The notes under the pieces are model-generated. The model saw only the letters and a list, made by a program, of their open reading frames with translations, was not told where the DNA came from and searched no databases. From Corynespora cassiicola (lineage: Eukaryota; Ascomycota; Dothideomycetes; Pleosporales; Corynesporascaceae), in contig JAEUWY010000013.1 in assembly GCA_022059125.1 (NCBI GenBank), positions 620,001 to 684,000 on the forward strand: a stretch of 64,000 bases of DNA, in the 5' to 3' direction. This document shows positions 23,187 through 34,033 of the stretch, in pieces; the stretch's first letter is position 1; each line of letters opens with the position of its first letter. Position numbers and translations under genes: made by a program.

Positions 23187-23786
23187 CATCACCAGCCGAA
23201 ACGTGTCTTCCGATTGAAATTCTAACGCAAAAATACGTTTAGGAAGAGCCAGAGAGACCAAGCAGGCCAGACAGGCCTTGGCGTCCAATCACGGGCTATC
23301 ACAATGTCATGACCTACGTCGGCTGGCGTGCTATGCCCCTCTTCGTACCGCGAAGTTGACTTGCGAGTATTTCCGGAGTCGAACAGGACATTGTCTCTAA
23401 CTTTTTTCCCCCCTATGCATCAGCAGCATCTACTGCTGCTCTCAAGGAGTCTCATAACGGATTTGATTGTTTGGGATTTTCCACGATACCCCTTTTCCTG
23501 TAATATAGGAAAGCCATTTTCAACGGAGTTCGGCTGGATCTTTTTTATTGTTTTGATATGTATTCGTGATATCAAGTCGGTGAATCATGCGGGGCTGGTG
23601 GGTTTTTATTTGACATTATCAGAACTGGCTGATGCTTTGTTCCATGCTCCAGTCGGAGCATCAGTATAGTAGGTTTAGGGAGAAAAGCCTCGGTACAATG
23701 GAACACGACAAATACCCATCAACCTAGGACCTCGAGATTCTATCCCGCCTAAAAGGCTACGTATCCCCCCGCCAATTCTAAGCCCC
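23187..23786. other. Convergent 3' intergenic region
   Basis: 600 bases between the RPC37 stop and the alcohol dehydrogenase stop. T-rich. A frame continuing past RPC37 to about 23360 was considered and not supported. No gene seen. Confidence 0.5.
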
Positions 23787-25201
23787 TTAACCATCGTCCT
23801 CAAAAACAATAGCCGCCTTAACAACCCCCTGTGTCCTAACAACCTCCAAACACTCCCCCCACTCCTCAATCCTAAACCCTTTCTCCACAATCCCCTTCAA
23901 CCTCAACCCCCCACCATTCACATACTCGAGCACCCGCGGCATATGCCCCATGCTGCAGAAGCTTGCCAGCACCGTAATCTCATTGGCCCAGATGTGGCTC
24001 GGCGCCCACGATATCTTGGCCGCATCGTCGTACACGCCGTACACGACCAGCGTTCCCCCCTTTCGAACGAACATCAACGTAGACTCGAGAACGGGTGGGG
24101 CCCCGGTAGCTTCTACAACGATGTCGAAGCCGTGGGGGTTTGCGGCGCGGAGGGCGCTGAGTTCGGATTCGCCAGAGGGTGATGTTATGGGTATGTACGT
24201 ATTAGCGAGGTCGAGGGATTTTGCGGCGTCGAGTTTCGGTCCGGGCTTGGAGGCGATGGTGATCTTGTGTTTGCTGTTAGGATGGAGGTGGGAAAGGGGG
24301 GTGGTGAGAGGGACTTGCGTTTGCGGCGCCGTTTTGGCGGAGGAGTTGGGCGAGGAGAATGCCGGTGGGGCCACAGCCGAAAAGCAGGACTGAGCTTCCG
24401 GCTTTTGGGGCCATGCGTTCGATGCCGTGGGCAGCACAGGAGGCGGGCTCGATCAGGACGGCTTCGAGGTTGCTGAGAGTGGGGGGGATTTTGTGGAGTT
24501 GGCGGGAGGGGTAGGCGCAGTATTCGGCAAAGCCTCCCGGGACTGATCGAGTAGAGGTTATGGTATCAGTTTGGGAGTGTAGAGTTGATGGACTGAGGGT
24601 AACTGACCGTTTCCGCCATACCCGGTCATGTTCTCGCAGTGGAGGTGCTGGTTCCGTGTGCAGTAGAAGCAAGAGAGGCAGGCGCGGAGAGGGTCGGCAA
24701 CTACGCGGTCACCGAGAGAGATATTCTTGACGTTTTTTCCTATTGCTGCGACGGTGCCTACAGCTTCGTGTCCTGAGCGAGTCCTCAGTGCCGTTTTCAA
24801 GTTGCTGACAGGAATAGGACGAACCCGGAATCAATGGAAACTGAACGAGTATAGTTAGAACTGATTTGTGCATTTTGATATGAATGGGCTCACTTTGGCC
24901 ATAAATTCTCCTTTGTGATAGTGTAGATCCTTGATAATCGTCAGTATACAACATCGTCGCGCATGCACAAGGCTCGGTCTGTACCGTTCCGCACACCCCG
25001 CACGCGGAGATCTTGACCTGATGCTCAAGTCAGCAATCACTCGAGGTGACTTCTCAATTCAAATATCTTACCAAAGCATCGTCATCACCAATTGTCGGGA
25101 CATCTATTTGCACCACTGCATACTGTTCCGGAGCCGAGTATCTGTCCCGCTTAGCCAATGTCACACCTATTCCAAACAGGGACCCACTGCAGCGCCTTCA
25201 T
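23787..25201 (-). CDS. Zinc-dependent alcohol dehydrogenase, D-arabinitol dehydrogenase-like
   Basis: Medium-chain NAD(P)-dependent polyol dehydrogenase of the D-arabinitol/sorbitol group. Eight minus-strand exons (25201-25184, 25149-25072, 25017-24985, 24929-24894, 24840-24825, 24772-24608, 24542-24319, 24263-23787) give 348 residues, the family size. Seen: catalytic zinc site CGVCGTD and PGHEAVG, structural zinc loop with four Cys between CLSC and HC, the cofactor loop GCGPTGI, and IEPASCAAHG. Two odd splice sites: the intron at 25150-25183 is only 34 bases, and the intron at 24264-24318 uses a GC donor (GCAAGT). The first exon and start are therefore the least certain part; an in-frame ATG at 25234 is an alternative. 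Confidence 0.84.
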
Positions 25202-25850
25202 CGTTTTGGGCACACTTATTGGAGAGGAACCCATGTTCTATTCTTCAAAAAGCTCTATGTATTTTCTTGAACCATCCCCCGAAGCCCTTTTAAAAGTCGT
25301 GAGAGGCATGCTGAGGGGTTCCGTATATGTTCCAAATACAGCAGGTTAGCCGACGTATTACCCCTTGCGGACTCCCGTGTCCGCATGACGCCAATGAGGG
25401 TCTGGAGCTGAGCTGTAGTGCTGTCCATTATGCGAGATGTAATGATGTGCATTAGTTGTGGGGAGGGCCTCCAATTATGTGGCGATACGTCGGTCGTGAT
25501 GCGAAAGGCAGTTTACACGCGTGTAATCGGTCGGTTCGGAAAGCAGGGCAGGAAAATGCTTACCCCAAAGAACTCTGTGTAAGCAATGAGATGGCTGTTC
25601 TTCGAGATTATCTACAAGGGAAAGTTTGCCGAGCGAACGGCCAGGCCTGGCTGAGCACGTGTATGTTGGGACATAAGCATTTCGGCCCCACAGGGTTAGG
25701 AAGAATGGAGAAAAAAAGCGTGGGATGTATTTCGTGAGTCAATGCTGAGAAAATGAAGTCAGCATAAATACTGGGACAGATGGAGCCGTGGTTTGCGTGA
25801 TCATAGCAAAACCTCGAAGATCTAATTTCAAAGACCATATTTAAAGCAAG
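25202..25850. promoter_or_regulatory. Divergent intergenic region, dehydrogenase and phosphatase promoters
   Basis: About 650 bases between divergently oriented genes. AT-richer than average, no gene seen. A TTTAAAG element lies about 10 bases before the plus-strand start. Confidence 0.4.
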
Positions 25851-26880
25851 ATGGCACCGCGCATCCATCTCATCCGTCACGCCCAGGTACTTAGTGTCTC
25901 ACGCAATTGGTCGCTTGCTTGCTTGACTGATAATTACACCTCAGGGATTCCACAACCTCAATGCGGCCAACCATGCAATCATAGACCCTGGACTCACGCC
26001 ATTGGGCCTTGAACAATGTGCGACTCTGGCAAAGAATTTCCCATACCATGGCCGGGTTACGAAGATTGTGTCGTCTTCAATGAAGCGGACCATACAGACG
26101 GCGTACTATTCCCTTAAGCCAACCATTGAATCCAAGAACCTGGTCATCATTGCATCTCCACTTTTCCAGGAAGTTGGCCATGCGCCGTGCGACACGGGCT
26201 CGGACGCCGAGGTTCTGGCAAAGATGATGAGGGAAGAAGATATTCCAGTTGATGCCGCCCTAGTTGAGGACGGGTGGAACAACAAGCACCCCAGCACGAA
26301 ATGGGCCAACAACAGCTTTAAGGTGTCGAGTCGGGCCAGAGAAGCTCGAATCTACATTAGAGACATTGTCAAGGAAATGATCAAACGTGGAGACGACTCA
26401 GATGTCGCTATTGTCAGCCACGGCGGCTTCATCCACCACTTTACCGAGGATTGGGAAGACACGGCCGACCATGACTCTGTATCATTTGGAAACACCGAGT
26501 ACAGAACGTACGAGTTTGTGCAGCTGGAGCCAAACACGCCAACAGAAGGGACGCCAATGGCATCGGCTGGCTCGTCAACCACGTCTTTGGCTCTCGGTAT
26601 TAACGATCTACAAGTGCCTCCGCCAGAGGGTTGCGATCCGGCAAAGTATAGAGAGAACTATGGACTAGTGCCTTTTGATGACGATTTCAACCACGCCACG
26701 CTCAGGGAGACGAAAGAGTCGCGTTTCCGTCGTGGCAAAAAGACGGAGTTGGCTGCTGGCAGGAAGGAGCAAAACGCTCTGTTCTTGAGACAGATTGATA
26801 TCTGGGAGAGGGAACATGTTGCAGCAGGATGGGATACCTACCTGCAAAATATATGTCAAAACCAGCCATCTGTAGTGTAG
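25851..26880 (+). CDS. Histidine phosphatase (phosphoglycerate mutase-like) family protein
   Basis: Branch of the phosphoglycerate mutase-like phosphatases found in fungi; substrate unknown. Exon 1 is 25851-25886 and exon 2 is 25945-26880, giving 323 residues. Seen: catalytic RHAQG at residues 9-13 (the RHG loop with Ala replacing Gly), GLTPLGLEQC, SSSMKRTIQTA (the second phosphate-binding Arg), the acid region, and VSHGGFIHH with the second catalytic His. The last ~100 residues are a charged extension beyond the core. The short first exon is required to give the catalytic histidine. Cytosolic by lack of targeting signals. Confidence 0.87.
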
Positions 26881-27292
26881 CCACCCTAGAATAGAAACGA
26901 GGTTGAGGTTCGGCATCCGAAGTAGGTCTAGCTGGCAGTGCACGTGCATCGCGGCCGGAATATGTTTTCCCCAGTCAAATTTCTTCGGGTCCTCACCCAC
27001 AGATAAATCAATCTCCTCCACTTGCAAACTTCTTCAGGCAAAACACTAGCTGATCTCCTCCACTTTTCCAGCGACATCCTTTCGCTGAGCCGGGCATCCC
27101 ACATGGTTCCGCCATGGGGAGCGCTCCTCCGCATAGAAGAGGCTCTTGGGCGCGGCTCTGCCGTGGGTGACCTCGGCTGACGGAACCTAGCCTAAGCAGT
27201 GCGGAGACGGCTCCAACCACGCATTGCCATGCAGCGTGTCTTCCTACTTCTATCCCCCAGCTCCGACCACTCTCACAATCGAAGCATTCACG
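26881..27292. other. Intergenic, no gene seen
   Basis: Holds the phosphatase 3' end and the promoter of the dehydrogenase at 27293. An ATG at 27224, in frame with that gene, lies inside it. Confidence 0.45.
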
Positions 27293-28569
27293 ATGCGGGC
27301 GATTTCGGCGATGGCTTCCCCTCTGCGGCGGATTTCCTTGAACACGGCATACCAAGGTTCTAGGAGATGCTTTTCCAGTTCACACAACTTGCAAGCCACA
27401 TGGGGGTTCATCGGTCTCGGGCGGATGGGTTAGTTGAGGCCGACGCAGCTCACATGATGTTCTTTGGGCTAATGTACTCAGGATATCCCATGGCGAAGAA
27501 TCTCAGGGCTAAGCTGCCGGCCGACGACGTCCTGTTTGTTCAAGATGTCAACGCCGCTGCTACCAAGAAGTTCCTCGAGGAGAACCCTCAGGGTGTTCGC
27601 ATCGCCGAGAACCCGCGCGAGGTCGCTGAAAAAGCGGTATGTACATTTCTCATCCGTCACAATTCTTTCTATGATGAGCTCCAATCCCAATTGTTCTATC
27701 TATGATCTAAGTTCGGAGTTACTTGTAACTCTGCGTCTGATTACACACGATTCAAAGCCAATCCTCTGAAGAAGCTTTTGTTCCTTTTTTCAAAGCACGC
27801 TCTTTGAGAGGCTTTCGCTGACGTCTCAAAGGAAACCATCATCACAGCGCTGCCAGAGCCGCATCACGTGTCCGGTGTGTACAGGCAGATGCTTGAGCCA
27901 CCCAACCTCCTAAACGATGGATTTGTCACGAGTGAGCGGCTCTTTATTGACTGCTCGACCATTGACCCGATGACTTCGGGCGCCGTAGCACACGCCGCGC
28001 ACTCGTCTGGGCAAGGAAAGTTTATTGACGCACCGATGTCTGGCGGTGTGGTTGGCGCGCAAGCCGGCACGCTCACCTTTATGATCGGCGCTGCACCCGA
28101 AGTCGTCGACCGAGCGACTGAGGTCCTATCGATGATGGGTAGGCGAGTGCTGCATCTCGGCACGCAGGGTGCCGGCTTGAAGGGAAAGCTGGCCAACAAC
28201 TACCTTTTGGCCCTAAACAACATTGCAACCGCCGAAGCCATGAACTTGGGCGTGCAGTGGGGCCTTGACCCCAAGGCTCTCGCGGGAATGATCAACATCA
28301 GCACCGGCAAGTGCTGGCCCAGCGAAGTGAACAACCCCGTTCCCGGCGTCATTGAGGGCTCGCCTGCTTCGCGAGGATACGAAGGAGGCTTCGGTGTCGC
28401 TCTGGCCAACAAGGACTTGAAGCTGGCCCTCAAGGCCGCCAAAGAAGCCAACATCAAGCTCGCCCTCGGAGACACTGCGAAGGCATTCTACGATGAGGTA
28501 GAGAATGATGAAAAGTGCAAGGGCCGAGACTTTTCAGTAGTCTACAGATACCTCGGTGGAAAAGAATAA
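27293..28569 (+). CDS. 3-hydroxyisobutyrate dehydrogenase, mitochondrial
   Basis: NAD-dependent oxidation of 3-hydroxyisobutyrate to methylmalonate semialdehyde in valine breakdown. Exons 27293-27428, 27482-27636 and 27832-28569 give 342 residues. Seen: a basic, Ser-rich leader (about residues 1-36) typical of mitochondrial import, Rossmann GFIGLGRMGYPMA, the substrate motif FIDAPMSGGVVGAQAGTL, and the catalytic lysine region GAGLKGKLANNYLLA. An in-frame ATG at 27224 would lengthen the leader by 23 residues. Intron 2 is unusually long for this locus (195 bases), and its acceptor was chosen by the frame of ETIITALPEP, the family strand. Confidence 0.9.
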
Positions 28570-28927
28570 AGCATCATGCTGAAAAATCAATTACTCAATA
28601 ATGCATCTGATGGACTGTGATAACCCCCGTGCATGCGTGATGGTCTGCAGCACAACCCTGCCAGGGTGGATGAGGATGAGCGTCGGCATTTCCCGGCTAG
28701 ACAAGCGTTTATGGCTCTTGCCCCGCGAAACGCCACAGCATGCGCCACAGCATGCGCCACAAATCCGCGTCATAAATCGCAACGCCCTGCGCCGCGGATC
28801 AGCCCTGAGGTCAAGTGACTGTCGCCGGCCGCCGTTGCTCTTCCACCCCAACAGCCAGCCGCTCCTCAATCGCTACATCCACCTCGCCCACCGCGCACAG
28901 CTAGCTTTGACGATACAATCCGACAAA
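28570..28927. other. Intergenic, no gene seen
   Basis: Contains an imperfect tandem CACAGCATGCGC at about 28733-28757. Otherwise the 3' end of the dehydrogenase and promoter of the proteolipid gene. Confidence 0.45.
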
Positions 28928-29513
28928 ATGTGTGGCACCGACTGTTTCTTGATGTTGCTGTCGGTGCTTTTCCCGCCCATCGGAGGTAAGTTCGCCGCTC
29001 CAGGCTCCAGGCACCCCTCGGGGCTACATGCATCATGTTCAAAAGCATCCACTGACGTCGCGCGCAGTCTGGGTCAAGCGCGGGGTTTGCAGCGCAGACT
29101 CACTCATCAACATTGCCCTCTGCTGCCTCGGTTTCCTCCCGGGCCTCATCCACGCCTGGTACATCATCCTTCAATACCCCGACCAGTATGAGGGCTACGA
29201 AGCCGCCCGTGATAGAGAACACGGCCACGATGGCACCACGCACTACTATGTGAGCCGCGGTGGGCCGCCGCCCCACGGACAGCCGAGCTATGGCACCGTG
29301 GGAAGCAACCCCTCCGGCGGCCAGTTCCCAGGCCAGCAGTCGGGTGTCGTGAACTCGTTCTCGCAGCCCCAGCAGCCAAAGCCGAACGCGCAGCCCCACA
29401 ACGGTGTCGCAGGCCATGAGATTGGTGGCGAGGGCAGCAGCCAGCAACCTGCGGGCCCGCCGCCGACCTACGCCGATGTCATCAAAGGCGACAACAAGAT
29501 CCAGCATCCTTGA
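28928..29513 (+). CDS. PMP3/UPF0057-type plasma membrane proteolipid with long tail
   Basis: Small two-helix membrane protein of the stress-induced PMP3/SNA family, associated in yeast with membrane potential and vacuolar sorting (SNA2-like). Exons 28928-28985 and 29068-29513 give 167 residues. Seen: [26 protein letters not shown] and [17 protein letters not shown], the two signature helices in the first 60 residues. The remaining ~105 residues are Gly/Pro/Gln/His-rich and disordered, ending with [18 protein letters not shown], which contains a PPxY motif (PPTY) that could recruit a Rsp5-type ubiquitin ligase. PMP3 itself lacks such a tail. Confidence 0.9.
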
Positions 29514-31033
29514 GTAGAGGTAGCCTATGGAGAAGGCTGACACTGAAGCACGAGTTGCAGCGAGTTCGCAGAATGAGAAGGCGAGGTCTATTTCGCACAT
29601 CCGATGCGCTTGTATGTAGCGTGGCGTGACATGGACGGAGTTGCATTTGGTAATATCTCTTTTTGGCTCTGGTTATGGCGATGGATGGCGATGGCGTCTG
29701 TATTTGAGAGTTGAAGTGGGCTGTGCTTGCATCTCCTTGCATCCACGAGGTCTCCGTTCCTCGACTTTGCCTAATCAGGCGCCATCGTAAAACGATCTGT
29801 AATCTTCGTATACATGAGAATTCAGCCTTTCTTCCAATGGAGATGACCGGAACACTATGCAAGGGTCTGCTTTTCTCGAAGCCCGAGTGTGTTTCTTGCG
29901 GGTCAAGGGCGTCGCAAGCCACCTGCGGCATGCGGCCTGTGGATCTACTTTATGGCGAACGTGGTCTAGCCATATGTGGGTAATCATGGCCACCGACGTG
30001 ACTTGTTGCATGCATGCATCGTCGCACCCTTGACTGGATCTGAGTTGTTATTGCCATGTCATCCCCGGATCTTCACACGATACGGCGCGTCACTCAGCAG
30101 CCATCCCCTAGTAGGTACGGTGCATACGAAGTAAGGACGGCATCAGCCTTCGAGGCAGCAGAGAAACGAGCCCTCCAAGCCCTGTGGACACGAATGCTCT
30201 AGCCGTAGCGGGCGCCGCATTATCAAATGCAATCTGTCCAGCCACAGACGCCGTGGCGTAACGGCGCAAAGCAATCATCCATCGTACGAAGCTGCCGCGC
30301 AGTCGTAGTGCAGAAGGGCCGTTTCATATGCTGGCCGTCGCCCAACCAAGCATTTTAGCCGCGACGATCCAAGACGGCCGTCATTCGTGCCAACCCCGAC
30401 GGCCCTGTTGGCAGCAGACAAATTCCTTGTTTCAAGCAGCCAAGCCGAAGCTTGGTGCTGGTGACGTTGAGCTTCGCATATCGAATCACGGCGGCGATCC
30501 ACGCAGCGCTGAAGGCGCCCTGATTTGAATTTCGAGCTGCAAACGGCGCGACGCAAGATGACGGATCCACTGCTCAGCCCTGGTCAGTCCAGGGAGTGCC
30601 ATCGCTGCTCTGCGCTGCGGTGGGACTTGCGCGCGACTAGCAGCTTAGTCCCCGGCCGCTTATTTTTTGTACGTGCGGCATGCATCGAGGGAGGCAGGTT
30701 TTAATCTCCTGGCTCTCCTGTCCTGCTCCCCATCTCCTGTTTTCATTCATTCCACAGCTACAAACGTGCAGCTGCAAGGTACCATACCCACCGGTCAAAC
30801 TCAGGCATCCAAACAACCCCAGCCTCGTCACGGTTGTTTCTTGGTCACACCAGAGGCCATAGCAACCACCTGCGACGCCATTGTCCGCTTACAAAGGGAC
30901 GGTGCCACCCCAGAGCTAGCCCCCACTGCCGAATTCCGACTTCAATCTACACCATTCCGAGCAGACGTTGCTCAGACACTTGAACGCATACAACTTCGTT
31001 CTGACTTGCTTTCGCAGAGAGTCGGCCTCAATC
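29514..31033. other. Long intergenic stretch, about 1.5 kb, no gene seen
   Basis: Holds the proteolipid 3' end and the upstream region of the exchanger at 31034. Several short frames exist; the longest plus-strand one (30667-31041) runs into the exchanger start and may be a leader reading frame. No RNA gene recognised. Confidence 0.45.
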
Positions 31034-33004
31034 ATGCGTAAGTCTTGCCAACGCATACTTCTTACCAACCTTCCTGCACACCACATCCCCATCTATCTCT
31101 TTACACCCTGAAAAGCATTCAACTTCTGATGAACAACTTTGCTAACTGCCCCGGTTCTTATAGACGCAGTAAAAAGACAAGCGCATCGCGTCGCGCGTTC
31201 TGTTGATCAGAATTCTCCTAGTCTGAACCCTTTTGCGAGGATGGGATCCAGAGGACCTGCCGACATCGAGAACCAAGTGCATAGGACGCGCTCGGAGACT
31301 CACGCACCTGGAAACCTAGAAGAACAGAGACGGCTAGGGGGACGACAAGCAGAGCAACATTTTCCCCTGCCACATCATGCCGATACAGCACCAGCACCGG
31401 CACCAACACATGCACCAGACTCCCCGCAATCTGTGGCAGGCTCGGCAACAATCCAGGGCTCTGAAGTCGAGAAGGAAATGCTCCCACAGAGCCACACAGA
31501 AGCGATGGATTTCAACAACAACACAACAGCATCGAGCAACGTAGGCCTTACCAAGCGTGGAAAGTTCAAGAGCATGTTCAAGAATGACAAGCAAGACGAC
31601 GGGACCCCCAGTTCTGAAGAGACGGGAGAACTCACCTTGGCAGAGAGGAAAAAGATGGCATTCAAGAGAAAGATCCCAGTTGGACAGCAATTTCGTGCAG
31701 GGTTGCAGGCGAACCGCTGGCTTTGCCCTTTTCTCCTGTTCGTTCCGGTCGGATTTGCACTCTATTATTGCCATGTCCACCCTGTTGCAATCTTCGCCAT
31801 CAATTTTGTGGCGATCATCCCTCTAGCTGGAATACTTAGTTATGCCACCGAGGAACTTGCACTTCGAGTCGGCGAGACAATGGGCGGACTGCTCAACGCC
31901 ACGTTCGGAAACGCTGTCGAGTTGATCGTCTCCATCCAAGCCTTACTCAAGAACGAGATTACCATTGTGAAGACGTCCCTGATTGGTAGCATGCTTTCAA
32001 ATCTGCTGCTGGTTCTTGGCATGTCTTTCTGTCTTGGTGGCTACAATCGTATCGAGCAGCACTTCAACGTCACCGTCGCGCAGACTGCAGCCAGTCTCTT
32101 GGCCCTCTGCATCGCCTCCCTCATCATCCCCACCGTCTTCCACAACATGATTGCCGAAGACGACATCGTAGCCGGCGACGCCAAGAAGAACCAGGAACTC
32201 GTGAGTCTCATTCAATCCCCAACACTCTGTCCAAACTCTAACGCTGCTCAGTCTCGAGGCACAGCCATGATCCTCCTCTTCGTCTACGGCTGCTACCTCT
32301 TCTTCCAGCTCAAATCCCACGTCAACATGTACAATGCGCCCAGCCAAAAGGTGCCAACCCGCAGCTCCTCTTCCAAGGTCGAGGAGGGCGCTGCCTCCAG
32401 GGGACTAGCCGCTATCGGTGCCGGCACCGCCGCCGCAACGGGCGGTACCATCCACACCACTCATATATTCCACGACCCCAAGGCCGACGCCAACGAAGAC
32501 GACGAAGACTTTGAGGAGCCGAGCCTCTCCGTGATTGGCGCTCTTGTCACGCTCGCCGTTTCGACGACGCTCGTTGCATTTTGCTCCGAGTTCATGGTGT
32601 CTAGCATCGAGGGCGTGACAGCCACAGGCAAAGTTTCGACCACGTTTGTCGGGCTGATTCTCCTGCCTATCGTGGGCAATGCGGCCGAGCACGTCACTGC
32701 CATCACCGTCGCTATGAAAGACAAGATGGATCTCTCGATTGGCGTGGCGGTTGGGTCGAGCATGCAGATTGCGCTTCTGGTGCTGCCGCTCGTGGTGGTG
32801 CTGGGGTGGATCTTGGGCAAGGACTGCATGACGTTGTACTTTGATACGTTCCAGATTGCGACGCTGTTTGTCAGCGTGCTGCTGGTGAATTACCTGATTC
32901 AGGACGGGAAGAGTCATTGGCTGGAGGGGGTGTTGCTCATGGCGAGCTATCTCATCATTGCGTTGGCGTCGTGGTTTTATCCGGATGTGGAGGAGATTTG
33001 TTAG
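31034..33004 (+). CDS. VCX1: Vacuolar Ca2+/H+ exchanger (CAX, VCX1 type)
   Basis: Moves cytosolic Ca2+ into the vacuole in exchange for protons. Exons 31034-31037 (ATGC only), 31164-32200 and 32252-33004 give 597 residues. Seen: a ~180-residue disordered N-terminus, then eleven or so hydrophobic helices with the two CAX alpha repeats NATFGNAVELIVSI and PIVGNAAEHVTAI. An acidic DEDDEDFEE segment lies between the halves. The intron at 32201-32251 is 51 bases with no stop, so an unspliced reading also stays open; its removal gives the family sequence NQELSRGTAMILL. The start at 31034 is preferred for its strong GTAAGT donor; the alternative is ATG at 31139 with no first intron. Confidence 0.9.
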
Positions 33005-34033
33005 GTGGGGTGCTTCTACGGCCTATCTCTCTTTGCTTTCTTTATTTCCTGTGGTTATGGTGTTTGGGATGGGAGTTTGCAGATACCCCGCTGCGGCTTT
33101 TCTTTTGATGGCTGTCTTGGTGTTTTGTCCGGATGGACTGCGCGATTGAGATTATCATACGTATGTTCAACTGCAGAGTGTTCTTCTCTGTGGAACGTCA
33201 AGTCTTGTATGTTTTTGTAATCACCTAATCGAAGCTACGGATATTCTACACGCATCTGTACTTTTGGGTGCTATATGGTTCATCTGCAAATGGTCGGTTG
33301 TTCAGAGCGCTTGCCCGGATGGGCACTTGGAAACGCTGGGGAAGGAACGGCCCGTCGCACGCCCTGCCCTTTCCGTTCTGATGCCGCAGTTGGACATCCT
33401 CGCAATCTGTCTGTGCTACTCTTTTACTTCATCTGATACCTGATCATATCCTACGTATAAGCCAACCTATCATCTCAAACTCACTCACTCAGTGTTTTGG
33501 TTGTTACTCGACATCGCATACAAGGTTCGACACTCAACCCATATCCCATCCTTTCTTCCCCATAACCCACCATCTACCCATCTATCAAATACTCCATCTA
33601 CTTCTTCTACTTCTTCTAGTTCTCTCTCTCTCTCTCTCTCTTATTCCACTCCTCCTCGAGGATTGCTGAAGGTCTATATATCCCGTGCTCTACTCCCTTC
33701 TTTCCTTCCTTCCTTCTTCCACCCCACCCTCACCAGTCCGTCCTACCTCAACCTCACATCCCACGCCTGAACCCATATCAAGGATTCCTTCGATTGAATC
33801 TATCTCTCTTACTCACTCATATGCTTCAGAAGGCTGCCTGAAGTTTATATAGTCTCCGCGCAACCTTCTTCGGGCATCCCTCCTCCACCTCACACCACCC
33901 ACCTCTAGTCAGCACACCAGCTTATCCTCTTTACGTTAATACTCTTGCGAGATTTGTCACAAGTCTGAGCTCAGGCCAGATAAACACACGCCACATCATT
34001 TCGAGCGTTCCTGCTACTGACTTTACACAAGCC
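33005..34033. other. Intergenic, pyrimidine-rich, no gene seen
   Basis: About 1 kb. The right half is strongly CT-rich on the plus strand and probably forms the promoter and leader of the SNF2 gene. The imperfect repeat CTCCTCGAGGATTGCTGAAGG is echoed weakly near 33820. Confidence 0.45.
33621..33641 (+). repeat. CT dinucleotide microsatellite
   Basis: Pure TC run of about ten units, flanked by further CTT-rich sequence, about 390 bases upstream of the SNF2 gene start. Confidence 0.85.

Noticed and set aside
23166..23360. Extra 3' exon of RPC37 after a GTAGGT donor
   Set aside because: Possible on splice rules, but the added residues show no recognisable conservation and the simple stop at 23186 gives a normal ending.
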